Below, in pieces: positions 7,170-14,066 of a stretch of 15,591 nucleotides of DNA. The position numbers and the translations under genes are program-made. A model generated the notes under the pieces. The model had not been told where the DNA came from. It saw only the letters and a program-made list of their open reading frames with translations, and ran no database searches. The DNA comes from Thermoplasmatota archaeon (GTDB taxonomy: Archaea; Thermoplasmatota; Thermoplasmata; Thermoplasmatales; GCA-001856825). The stretch lies in the NCBI GenBank assembly GCA_023379555.1, contig JAMCQR010000007.1, positions 1-15,591 on the forward strand, in the 5' to 3' direction. How positions within the stretch are numbered: the stretch's first letter is position 1; each line of letters begins with the position of its first letter.

Positions 7170-7785
7170 TTTTTAGTATTTTCTGAATCCCTCTATCGAT
7201 AACCTCTGTATCTTCGATCTCAATGCATCCAGTTAAGAAAGGCGAACAGGTGACCAAAGTTTCGTACTCTCCTCCCTCACCGATAATTGAGATTCCGTGC
7301 TTTAGCTTGGCTTTATTTAGGATGCGCAGCGACTCTTCATCAATCGGTCTTCCAAGAAACTTCTCGTCGAGTCCCTCGGCAGCAACCGTAACAATGATTC
7401 CCCTTGAACCAGTTGAAATAAAGTCCCTGACAATCTGTTCCTGGTTCTTCCTCCAGAGTGGAAAGAATGTTTTTAGGCCCAGTTCTGTGCATATTTCTTC
7501 TAGCTTGGTCTTCTGAAATTCCGACTCCACTGCACCGGCAATAAGGAAGTAACCCGGGTAGAGAGAGATTGTCTCTTTGAACTCTGATTCGAGTATCGAA
7601 GAGTTACTAATTCCCATAATATCAGACAGCTCGCCACCCAATTCGGTGTTCGGGAAGTGGAACATGTAAGAATCCTGCTCTGCCTTCACAGTAATAGTCC
7701 TCTCTACATCCATTCCTATGGAAAGTGCTATCAGAAGACTAAGGAATGAATCCTTTCCTCCAGAAAGCAGCGAGATTGCTTTCAT
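7141..7785 (-). CDS. Dph6-like diphthine-ammonia ligase (ATP-pyrophosphatase family)
   Basis: Probably catalyses the last step of diphthamide formation on EF-2, ATP-dependent amidation of diphthine. The 214-aa protein has the PP-loop LLSGGKDSF at residues 6-14, EQDSYMFHFPNTEL (the 'DSYMFH.PN' block of archaeal Dph6/DUF71) and, in the C-terminal half, GEGGEYETLVTCSPF, matching the family's 'GE.GE..T.V..aP'. Length is close to archaeal homologues (about 220-230). The ATG at 7785 shares one base with the TGA of the preceding dehydrogenase gene, so translation is coupled; an in-frame TTG at 7788 is the alternative. Its last 29 bases overlap the convergent ZPR1 gene. A related amide-forming ATP-PPase with another substrate cannot be excluded. 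Confidence 0.85.
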   Translation of the reverse strand: MKAISLLSGGKDSFLSLLIALSIGMDVERTITVKAEQDSYMFHFPNTELGGELSDIMGISNSSILESEFKETISLYPGYFLIAGAVESEFQKTKLEEICTELGLKTFFPLWRKNQEQIVRDFISTGSRGIIVTVAAEGLDEKFLGRPIDEESLRILNKAKLKHGISIIGEGGEYETLVTCSPFLTGCIEIEDTEVIDRGIQKILKIKKYRVEGS

Positions 7786-8900
7786 CAAATGTTCTTGGGG
7801 CCCGATACTACGATTCCCATTCTCTCGAGAAATCCTATGATCTCTGTAAAGGAATTTCCATCACGGGCAACAATTTCTGGTGGGATTATTCCCTTCTGCC
7901 TTATCATACCCTTGGCCAGAAGCCTAGTGAAGGCGGCATTTGTGAAACCTGTCGTCCTCGTCATGGCAGTGTATCCAGTTTTGGTGTCTTCCTTGTCAAA
8001 TATAGTGAAAAGGATCTCTTCCTTTCCTTTTGCGGGAACGACCCTTATTTCCATGTAAAGGACGTCCTTGACGTCTGGGAAGCTGAGATTCTTCAGGAAC
8101 AGTGATGCAAGTAATTCCTTGGGCACTACTGGGTTACCGTTCAGTTCAATTTTTTCTTCTTCAAGTAGACCAAGGTCTTTCAGGAATTTCATCTTTTCAA
8201 GATGTCCTCTGTATCGGACCGTTTTTTCAACCATGTTCTTTGCCTTGACATTTCTGAGAAGACTCCTCAGTCCATTCGTGTAGAATGCCTCGAGTGATCC
8301 CAACCCATTCACGAAGAAATATTCAAGTCCGTCCCCCGGTTCCGTCTTTATCAGCTCGCCGTCTCTAACTATCTCGACCTTTCTGGTAAATTCGTCTAGT
8401 GTATCCATTGGCGAGAAAACGACTTTGTAGCCGATTGGAGGAATGTTCCTCTCTGGGAGACCTCCGACCTTTATATCAACGCTCTCAAGGCTGCCATGGA
8501 CCGCGGCTATTCGTCCAACTATAGCATTGGATAGCCCTGGCGCAACACCGGCATCAGGAACAACAGTAATTCCTGCATCCAGAGCCTCCTTTTCCAATTT
8601 GTAGAAGTCCTCTTCCATGAAGCTGTTATCAACAAGGTTAACTCCCGCCTTGCACGCTTCCCTTATTACCTTCATGCCGAGCCTTCCCGGCAGTGCACCT
8701 GAAATTACATCGAAATCTTTCATCACAGGTGCCAATGCATCCCTGTACGCGTCAACCTTTACTGTATTGACTCCAAGATCTTTCTTTAGTCGCTGGAGCG
8801 TATCAGAGCTGTAGTCAGCAATTGTTACTTCCATTTCATTCTTAAGTGCGTAAGCAATTCCTGCGCCAACCATTCCCCCTCCCAGTACAAGAACTCTCAT
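7785..8900 (-). CDS. Saccharopine dehydrogenase-family reductase, lysine 6-dehydrogenase-like
   Basis: A 371-aa NAD(P)-dependent enzyme. It opens with a Rossmann fold, VLVLGGGMVGAGIA near residues 3-16, with acidic D29 after strand two (TIADYS) suggesting NAD preference. Further typical blocks are GALPGRLGMKVIREAC, NLVDNSFMEEDF and VVPDAGVAPGLSN, the last strongly like lysine 6-dehydrogenases (L-lysine to the semialdehyde that cyclises to piperideine carboxylate), then NGLGSLEAFYTNGL in the substrate domain. Homologous saccharopine reductases and carboxynorspermidine dehydrogenases share this fold, so the substrate is not certain. ATG 8900 is preferred over an in-frame TTG at 8918 because GGTGATC precedes it and the Rossmann strand follows at once. 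The Dph6-like gene starts in its stop codon. No other lysine gene is in the window. Confidence 0.75.
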   Translation of the reverse strand: MRVLVLGGGMVGAGIAYALKNEMEVTIADYSSDTLQRLKKDLGVNTVKVDAYRDALAPVMKDFDVISGALPGRLGMKVIREACKAGVNLVDNSFMEEDFYKLEKEALDAGITVVPDAGVAPGLSNAIVGRIAAVHGSLESVDIKVGGLPERNIPPIGYKVVFSPMDTLDEFTRKVEIVRDGELIKTEPGDGLEYFFVNGLGSLEAFYTNGLRSLLRNVKAKNMVEKTVRYRGHLEKMKFLKDLGLLEEEKIELNGNPVVPKELLASLFLKNLSFPDVKDVLYMEIRVVPAKGKEEILFTIFDKEDTKTGYTAMTRTTGFTNAAFTRLLAKGMIRQKGIIPPEIVARDGNSFTEIIGFLERMGIVVSGPKNI

Positions 8901-8902
8901 TA

Positions 8903-8909
8903 GATCACC
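8903..8909 (-). promoter_or_regulatory. Ribosome binding site of the dehydrogenase gene
   Basis: GGTGATC two bases before ATG 8900, identical in sequence and spacing to the site before the IPP isomerase gene. It decides against the TTG start at 8918. TATA-like candidates on the minus strand are TTATATTG (about 8916-8924) and AGAAATTAAT (8931-8940); the second would leave a short leader containing the site. Confidence 0.55.
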
Positions 8910-8954
8910 AATGGTCAATATAACGAAGAGATTAATTTCTTTTCGGTTTTCAAA

Positions 8955-8964
8955 TTAGTTAAAT
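8955..8964 (+). promoter_or_regulatory. TATA-like element for the radical SAM gene
   Basis: TTAGTTAAAT, with its A/T core about 24-30 bases before ATG 8988; no ribosome site is visible, again fitting a leaderless mRNA. Confidence 0.4.
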
Positions 8965-8987
8965 CCAATGATGCAATAACTCCAAGA

Positions 8988-10670
8988 ATGAGATATGACC
9001 TCGTCCTGATGCACCCACCTTCTATATATGACTTCAGGAAGAGAGACATAGTTGCTGGACCCATCTCGGAACTCGTACCCAGTACTGGAGTCTTCGAAAT
9101 GTATCCAATCGGTTTTCTTGCAATTTTGTCATATCTGACGTCGAGGGGATACAAGGCAAGGATAGACAACGTCGCCCTTAAAATGCTCAGTTCCAAGAGA
9201 TACGACTTCAACGAGGAATTACTCAAGATCGACACGGAATACATCGGTATAGACCTTCACTGGCTTCCCCACGTACATGGTGCCCTAAATCTTGCGAGAA
9301 TTATAAAGGTGGAAAGACCAGACATAAAGGTTATGTTGGGGGGATTCTCTGCCACCTATTACGCAAAGGAAATCATGACCAAAGTGAAGGACGTTGACCT
9401 AGTTATAAGGGGGGATACGACAGAGCAACCGATGGAGAAGGTACTAGCTGGAAAGAAGATGGAGACCGTCCAGAATGCAATATATAGGGAAGACGGGAAG
9501 ATAAAGGACAACGGATTCACCTTTACACCTGACATAGACTACCAGGAATTCGATTACTCGCAGATAATTCGCAGTTCGATCAAAACAATGGATATCTCCG
9601 GACACTTGCCCTACTGTGACTGGATGAAAGAACCTGTTGCAATGGTTCTTTCTACGCACGGATGCGCTTACAGCTGCGGTATTTGCGGTGGATCCTATTT
9701 TACGTTCAAGAAATTTTACAGCAGATCGGGACCCATCTACAGGTCTCCGAAAAGGATTGTAGATGATATTCTTAGGGTAAATGATGACCTGAAGATTCCA
9801 GTCTTCATCGCAGGCGATCTTCTGATGAGACCTGACAAGGAAGTCGATTACATCTTCGGAAACTTGAAAAAAGAGGGACTGGACATTCCTTTACTGATGG
9901 AAGTTTTCGTGCCACACTCCAAGGAAAGGCTTCAGAATCTGTTCAGAGCAAGTTCGGATATCTCTATGGAGATTTCACCGGATTCGTCTAATGATGCAAT
10001 CAGACTCAAGAATGGAAGACCGTATGGGAACAGCGGGCTGGAAAAGTTTGTCTCTGACTTCATGGGGCTTGGTGGCAAGAAGATCGATGTTTACTTTATA
10101 GTGGGACTGAGCGGGCAGACAAGGGAAGACGTGCTTGACGACGTAAAGTATGCAAAGCACCTCATGGAATCCAACGGAAACGATAAGAGATTGTTCGTTT
10201 TCACATCCCCGCTTTCTCCTTTCCTTGATCCCGGTTCTATGTCATTTGAAACCCCGTCAATGGGGTACAAACTTAGGTTCAGGACCCTGATGGAGCATTA
10301 TAATGCGCTGGACCAAGGGAGGACGTGGGAGGATTATCTCAACTATGAAACCAACTGGATGGATAGACGGACACTAGTTGAGACCACATACGATGCAATT
10401 GACTCGCTTCTCAAGGAAAAAGAGGAATTGGGATACATCAACGAGGAGGAATATGCCAAGTCCCACCACGTCCTTGAGACCAGCAGGCTCGCAGTAAGAC
10501 TCTCAAGAGGAGGAGACTATGGAATGATGTCAAAGGGTGAAGCGCTCATCAGGACGTGTGGTGATAAGTATACCATCCTCAAGAAACAGATAATGTGGGG
10601 GTCCCCTACGATGAGTGAGAAGAAGCTTATTTTCATGATATATAGATACCTGCATTCTTCGAGAAAGTAG
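8988..10670 (+). CDS. B12-binding/radical SAM domain protein (Ta0216-like family)
   Basis: A 560-aa COG1032-type protein. Residues 1 to about 180 form a cobalamin-binding-like Rossmann domain (start YDLVLMHPPSIYDF, then YPIGFLAILSYL and PDIKVMLGGFSATYY) without the DxHxxG motif, so any cobalamin would bind base-off without a protein His. The radical SAM domain has HGCAYSCGIC: C226, C230 and C233 form the CX3CX2C motif for the 4Fe-4S cluster. It continues with FIAGDLLMRPD, ISMEISPDSSNDAIR (SAM-contacting strand) and YFIVGLSGQTRED. The C-terminal 150 residues are helical. It resembles the Thermoplasma Ta0216 family of B12/radical SAM proteins, as I recall that family; the substrate is unknown. 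Enzymes of this class methylate unreactive carbons or form C-C bonds. Prenyl and quinone genes on both sides make a lipid or quinone substrate worth considering. Confidence 0.8.
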   Translation: MRYDLVLMHPPSIYDFRKRDIVAGPISELVPSTGVFEMYPIGFLAILSYLTSRGYKARIDNVALKMLSSKRYDFNEELLKIDTEYIGIDLHWLPHVHGALNLARIIKVERPDIKVMLGGFSATYYAKEIMTKVKDVDLVIRGDTTEQPMEKVLAGKKMETVQNAIYREDGKIKDNGFTFTPDIDYQEFDYSQIIRSSIKTMDISGHLPYCDWMKEPVAMVLSTHGCAYSCGICGGSYFTFKKFYSRSGPIYRSPKRIVDDILRVNDDLKIPVFIAGDLLMRPDKEVDYIFGNLKKEGLDIPLLMEVFVPHSKERLQNLFRASSDISMEISPDSSNDAIRLKNGRPYGNSGLEKFVSDFMGLGGKKIDVYFIVGLSGQTREDVLDDVKYAKHLMESNGNDKRLFVFTSPLSPFLDPGSMSFETPSMGYKLRFRTLMEHYNALDQGRTWEDYLNYETNWMDRRTLVETTYDAIDSLLKEKEELGYINEEEYAKSHHVLETSRLAVRLSRGGDYGMMSKGEALIRTCGDKYTILKKQIMWGSPTMSEKKLIFMIYRYLHSSRK

Positions 10671-10707
10671 TTTTGAGGTTGCAATTATACACGTCTTCCG
10701 GAAAATG

Positions 10708-10716
10708 TAATTATCC
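10708..10716 (+). promoter_or_regulatory. Possible weak TATA-like element before the prenyltransferase gene
   Basis: TAATTATCC in the 68-base gap after the radical SAM gene, about 26 bases before ATG 10739. It is a poorer match than the other promoters; the gene could instead be read through from upstream. Confidence 0.3.
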
Positions 10717-10738
10717 TGCCTGAGAATCACCTTCATAC

Positions 10739-11572
10739 ATGAAGGTTTGGGACTTCATCAAGGGATTGAAGGCACCGATTTATTTTACCAGCATCAGCCC
10801 GGTACTAATAGGGTGGGCTTTCGCGCATTTCAGGTTATCTTACCTAGTTCCCCTCCTTCTGGTTGTGACTGTTTCGATGCAGGCAGGCATGAACCTCGCA
10901 ATGGATTTTTTTGACCACGCCAATTCCAGGCCTCTGCGAAATGAGGATACATTATTTCCTCTCGGTTCCTACTTTATTGAAAAACTAGGTGTGAGACCTG
11001 AGACACTGAAATTTTCTTTCCTTTCAATGATCTCTTTGGCTGTTGTAGTCGGATTGGCCGTTGTGTATCTAACCCATAGCGTTGCACTACTCTCACTCGG
11101 ACTGACTGCGGTCTTCCTCTCATTGCTGTATGTGGTTCCACCGATAAAACTGGGAGCCCGAGGTATAGGAGAAATTGCCACTTTTTTTTCGTTCGGTCCG
11201 TTCCCTGTCCTAGGAACAATAATTGCACTTAACCAACCAATAACCCTGGAGGAGATTCTGGTTTCACTTAGCTTGGGTCTGCTTGCATCATCGATACGTT
11301 ATCTTCATCACCTTCCTGAAGACAGAGATGGTGGACGGAGGCAGAGAAATTTCAGGATAGTCTATCCAATCATGCTCTTGACGCCCTCTTTGATGATTTC
11401 AGTCTTGAGGGACAACTTGGTTGCTGCTATATTGGTGTTTATAGCTTCGCTAATCCACGTAGTTTTCCTTCCTAGGTCGCCGTTGAAAATCTCTAGGCAG
11501 ACAAATTATTCGGTAGCGATCCATTTCCTGTTCACCGTTCTTGTAATCCTGTCTATTTTATTGCTGCTTTAA
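10739..11572 (+). CDS. UbiA-superfamily prenyltransferase, MenA-like
   Basis: A 277-aa polytopic membrane protein with about eight to nine hydrophobic segments. The first aspartate motif is NLAMDFFDH at 52-60 (N52, D56, D59), which binds the prenyl diphosphate through magnesium. Other marks are VPPIKLGARGIGEIATFFSFGP at 133-154, like the 'P..kL..rglGE' stretch of MenA, and a second polar loop HHLPEDRDGG at 190-199 in place of the usual DxxxD. MenA-type enzymes prenylate 1,4-dihydroxy-2-naphthoate to demethylmenaquinone. Archaeal members also include DGGGP synthase, which attaches the second lipid chain, but the MenA-like motifs and a UbiE/MenG-like gene 735 bases away favour quinone synthesis. 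It follows the radical SAM gene on the same strand and converges with pyrH, with 36 bases between. ATG 10739 has no ribosome site. Confidence 0.82.
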   Translation: MKVWDFIKGLKAPIYFTSISPVLIGWAFAHFRLSYLVPLLLVVTVSMQAGMNLAMDFFDHANSRPLRNEDTLFPLGSYFIEKLGVRPETLKFSFLSMISLAVVVGLAVVYLTHSVALLSLGLTAVFLSLLYVVPPIKLGARGIGEIATFFSFGPFPVLGTIIALNQPITLEEILVSLSLGLLASSIRYLHHLPEDRDGGRRQRNFRIVYPIMLLTPSLMISVLRDNLVAAILVFIASLIHVVFLPRSPLKISRQTNYSVAIHFLFTVLVILSILLLL

Positions 11573-11608
11573 GTCGTTCGAATATACGGAATGTTCAGAT
11601 TCATGGAA

Positions 11609-12265
11609 TCACGATACAGTGGTTCCTTCGAACTTCTTTCCATTTATCGCTTTGAATGCATTGGAGGGGTCCCGGAAGGAGACGATCTTGATCTTTATTC
11701 CGCTTCTTCTCGCGATGTTTAGCGAAAGAATGTCAAGCGGGAAATTGGCACCTGCGCCTCTCTTTTCTGACGTTATCATTTTGGTTGCATCTGAATAGGT
11801 AATATTCTTTATTTTCTTTGCACCCTTCACTTTAGGGTCCTTATCATAAAGATAATCAACATTTGTCACATTTACCACCGTATCTCTACTAAGAGCTTCT
11901 GCAAGCAGAAGAGACACAGCATCGGTAGTGTGACCGGGTTCCGTTCCTCCCATTATCACTCTTTTATACACCTTCATCATGCGAACCGCTTCATCAATTG
12001 ACTTCGGAACGTCCATCAGATTTCCAAGCGCAAGTGAGACCATGGTCGCATTGAGCCGAGTTGCCTGGATTCCCATCATATCGAGATAATATTCCTTGGC
12101 ACCCATCATTCTCAGTTTTGATATCTGTTCGCGAGCAATAGGCCCTCCCCCTACTACCAGAGCGTACCCATCTTCATCCTTTATTCTCTCGATGAACTCT
12201 GAAAGATATTTTTCATCAGTCTTGGAAAAAATGGAACCCCCTAAACTGATAACCGGCCCGCTCAC
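11609..12265 (-). CDS. pyrH: UMP kinase, archaeal type
   Basis: Phosphorylates UMP to UDP with ATP in pyrimidine nucleotide synthesis. The 218-aa protein has the amino-acid-kinase fold: VISLGGSIFS at 5-14, VVGGGPIAREQI at 37-48, GIQATRLNA at 65-73, MGGTEPGHTTDAV at 105-117 (a signature of archaeal PyrH) and TNVDYLYDKDP at 134-144 at the nucleotide site. It is smaller than bacterial PyrH (about 240 aa), as expected for archaea. The start is a GTG at 12265, placed by a TATA-like element on the minus strand at 12286-12294 and the position of the LGGS loop. It is divergent from the methyltransferase gene, from which 41 bases separate it, and no functional link between the two is evident. Confidence 0.92.
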   Translation of the reverse strand: MSGPVISLGGSIFSKTDEKYLSEFIERIKDEDGYALVVGGGPIAREQISKLRMMGAKEYYLDMMGIQATRLNATMVSLALGNLMDVPKSIDEAVRMMKVYKRVIMGGTEPGHTTDAVSLLLAEALSRDTVVNVTNVDYLYDKDPKVKGAKKIKNITYSDATKMITSEKRGAGANFPLDILSLNIARRSGIKIKIVSFRDPSNAFKAINGKKFEGTTVS

Positions 12266-12277
12266 GACTCAACAAGG

Positions 12278-12285
12278 TATAATAG
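12278..12285 (+). promoter_or_regulatory. TATA-like element for the methyltransferase gene
   Basis: TATAATAG, 22-29 bases before ATG 12307, which has no ribosome site; this again points to a leaderless mRNA. Confidence 0.5.
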
Positions 12286-12294
12286 AATAAATAC
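12286..12294 (-). promoter_or_regulatory. TATA-like element for pyrH
   Basis: GTATTTATT on the minus strand, about 25 bases before GTG 12265. It abuts the opposite TATA element, so the two promoters lie back to back within 17 bases and could not easily be occupied at once. Confidence 0.5.
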
Positions 12295-12306
12295 TTTCAT
12301 GGGTGG

Positions 12307-12957
12307 ATGCCAGAAGTAGAAAAAGTGAAGGCAGTATTCAAGGAAATTCCTTCCATCTATGATAGGATGAATACCTATATGTCACTAGGTATGGACATAT
12401 TCTGGCGACTGAATCTGTTGAGGTTAGTTCCGCACGATGGAAAGATCCTTGACGTTGGAACTGGAACCGGGAAATTGGAAAGTCTTGATGGTTTTAAGGG
12501 AAATTTCATCGGCCTGGACGTGACCAAAGAGATGATTGCACTGAACAAGAACAAGGGGAAGCTGCTCCTCGCTTCTGCAACAGCTATGCCCATCAAGAAC
12601 GAATCGTTTGATGCGATTGTGTCTTCATTCGTGCTTAGGAATCTTCCATCCACTACAGAGTATTTTGATGAAGGAATAAGAGTGCTTAAAAAGGGAGGAA
12701 TAATGGCCAACTTGGATGCCTTTCCTGAGAAGAGAAGAGTTCTGGCACAGTTCTTTTCACTATATTTCTACAAGTTGTTACCACGGATTGCAAAGGTGGC
12801 ATCTTCATCTGATTCCTACACCTACCTTGCATCGACAGTGAAGAACTTCAAAACACCTGAGAAGATAGTACAAGAGATGGAAGAAGCAGGTTTCAGCGAG
12901 GTCGCAATTAAGAGATTTGTATCGCCGTCTGCCGCAATAGTTTATGGCAGAAAGTGA
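12307..12957 (+). CDS. UbiE/MenG-like quinone C-methyltransferase
   Basis: A 216-aa SAM-dependent methyltransferase, expected to methylate demethylmenaquinone or a related prenylated quinone. The N-terminal segment IYDRMNTYMSLGMDIFWR at 17-34 is the UbiE/COQ5 signature ('YD.MN...S.G....WR'). The SAM site is seen in ILDVGTGTGKL at 47-57 and GLDVTKEMI at 69-77, followed by FDAIVSSFVLRNLP at 101-114 and GIRVLKKGG at 123-131. The C-terminal half is predicted to hug the membrane (QFFSLYFYKLLPRIA). At 216 aa it is slightly shorter than bacterial UbiE (about 230-250). The MenA-like gene lies on the same strand a little upstream, separated only by the opposite-strand pyrH, so they are not one operon but probably one pathway. 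The IS630 element begins 46 bases after its stop. Confidence 0.88.
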   Translation: MPEVEKVKAVFKEIPSIYDRMNTYMSLGMDIFWRLNLLRLVPHDGKILDVGTGTGKLESLDGFKGNFIGLDVTKEMIALNKNKGKLLLASATAMPIKNESFDAIVSSFVLRNLPSTTEYFDEGIRVLKKGGIMANLDAFPEKRRVLAQFFSLYFYKLLPRIAKVASSSDSYTYLASTVKNFKTPEKIVQEMEEAGFSEVAIKRFVSPSAAIVYGRK

Positions 12958-13003
12958 ACTCAGGGTGAGAGATGAAAGACGGCTTCGTTGTTAGATTACC
13001 AAT

Positions 13004-13031
13004 TATAGTTAGACGCATAACATTTTATACT
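13004..13031 (+). repeat. Left terminal inverted repeat of the IS630 element
   Basis: Begins TATAGTTAGACGC and ends TTTTATACT. Aligned without gaps to the reverse complement of 14066-14093, 22 of 28 bases match by my count. The inner end holds the transposase TATA element, 24 bases before the ATG at 13051. Confidence 0.75.
13023..13031 (+). promoter_or_regulatory. TATA-like element of the transposase gene
   Basis: TTTTATACT inside the left terminal repeat, with its central A 24 bases before ATG 13051. Transposase binding to the repeat could therefore repress its own promoter (inference). Confidence 0.45.
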
Positions 13032-13050
13032 ATTACTCATTTATTTCAAT

Positions 13051-13533
13051 ATGGCCAGAAAGGAGGAGATTAAGATAAACAGGTCAGTCCCTCTTGAGGA
13101 AATACAGATCAGGATAAGGTCAATGGAAAAGGATGTGAGGATTCTGAAGAGACTGTATTTCATAAAATACAGGTATCAGGGATCTTCAGTTGCCGAAGCC
13201 TCAAAAAACGTTGGAGTCACAAAGATGGTCGGGTACTACTGGCAACAATCATGGAACAAGCAAGGGTTTAACGGTCTCACACCAAGATTTGCTGGAGGTA
13301 AGCCGTCCAGGATGTCGGATGAACAGAAGACAGAACTCAGATCGATCCTGGAGAAGAGGGACGATTGGACAACCGAAGAAGTGAGGAAGATGATCAAGGG
13401 CAGATTCGGTGTGGAATACGGCATAAAGCACGTGAGGAAGTTACTGAAGAAGTTGAAAATGCACTACTCAAAGCCGTATCAACACGACTATCGCAGACCA
13501 AGAAATGCAGAGGAAATTCTAAAAAAAACTTAG
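13051..13533 (+). CDS. IS630 transposase, N-terminal frame (orfA, DNA-binding part)
   Basis: A 160-aa frame with a helix-turn-helix region at about residues 30-70 (LKRLYFIKYRYQGSSVAEAS, then NVGVTKMVGYYWQQ) and a second winged-helix part, LTPRFAGGKPSRMSDEQ onward to WTTEEVRKMI and VRKLLKKL. This is the paired helix-turn-helix organisation of IS630 transposases that binds the terminal repeats. The frame stops at 13531-13533, just after an eight-A run, before any catalytic residue. On its own it would be a DNA-binding protein that could act as a repressor. With a -1 shift at 13521-13527 it continues into the catalytic frame as a 338-aa protein, normal for the family. It starts with ATG 13051 from a promoter in the left repeat. 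Confidence 0.85.
   Translation: MARKEEIKINRSVPLEEIQIRIRSMEKDVRILKRLYFIKYRYQGSSVAEASKNVGVTKMVGYYWQQSWNKQGFNGLTPRFAGGKPSRMSDEQKTELRSILEKRDDWTTEEVRKMIKGRFGVEYGIKHVRKLLKKLKMHYSKPYQHDYRRPRNAEEILKKT
13521..13527 (+). other. Putative -1 programmed ribosomal frameshift site
   Basis: A AAA AAA is in the right phase of the first frame (codons 13522-13524 and 13525-13527), within a run of eight A. Slipping back one base gives ...EEILKK then NLGHPDVD and the open catalytic frame; without it TAG follows two codons later. AGAGGA at 13509-13514 could act as a ribosome-pausing Shine-Dalgarno-like sequence. Confidence 0.65.
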
Positions 13534-14066
13534 GGCATCCTGACGTCGATCAGGAGACCATAGGCTTTCTAGATGAGTCTTCTCCTCGAACCACATCCAA
13601 TATGGTGAGAATGTGGTCATTCTTCAAGCCTACCAAGTACAAGAAGACCGATAACTACAAAGCGAACTGCTTTGGATTCTATTCAATAAACGGCAACAGC
13701 ACGGTCGACTTCATGGATCAATCAAAGCAGGGAAATGTCTGTATCTTCCTCGACAAGATAAGAATGGCTAATCCAAACAGAAGAATAACCGTGATACTGG
13801 ACAACTTCGCATCCCACAGGTCTCTAGCAGTGAGAAGGAAAGCAGAGGAACTCAGCATAAGGCTTGTATTCCTTCCACCATATTCTCCGGATCTGAATCC
13901 CATTGAGTTTCTGTGGAAGAGCATAAAGAGAATCGTGTCAAGAACTTTCGTCATGTCTGAATGGCACTTGAAGAGAGTGATAGAAAGCGCATTCCTGGGT
14001 ATATTATCATTCAATTCCTATGCAGCAGGATGGATAAGAATGTTCATCCCTAATAGACTACAATAA
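13527..14066 (+). CDS. IS630 transposase, catalytic DDE frame (read after -1 frameshift)
   Basis: This frame carries the RNase H-like catalytic domain. In fusion numbering the triad is D175 in GFLDESSP, D251 in VILDNFASH and E286 in PPYSPDLNPIEFLW, giving 34 residues between the last two, the IS630 hallmark spacing. The 'PPYSP.LNPIE..W' block is highly diagnostic. Joined to the first frame at the eight-A run it gives a 338-aa transposase. No good start codon begins this frame with a ribosome site: an upstream in-frame ATG at 13365 lies deep in the first frame and would give a different N-terminus. The stop overlaps the first base of the right terminal repeat. A simple inactivating deletion in the A run could produce the same pattern; the intact remainder of both frames argues for programmed shifting. 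Confidence 0.85.
   Translation, partial: NLGHPDVDQETIGFLDESSPRTTSNMVRMWSFFKPTKYKKTDNYKANCFGFYSINGNSTVDFMDQSKQGNVCIFLDKIRMANPNRRITVILDNFASHRSLAVRRKAEELSIRLVFLPPYSPDLNPIEFLWKSIKRIVSRTFVMSEWHLKRVIESAFLGILSFNSYAAGWIRMFIPNRLQ

Noticed and set aside
8915..9244. Minus-strand 109-aa frame opposite the radical SAM gene start
   Set aside because: It overlaps a well-supported gene and covers its promoter; no motifs seen.
13365..13526. Independent start at ATG 13365 for the second transposase frame
   Set aside because: No ribosome site or promoter; it would read the DNA-binding region out of frame. Frameshift fusion gives a normal IS630 protein.
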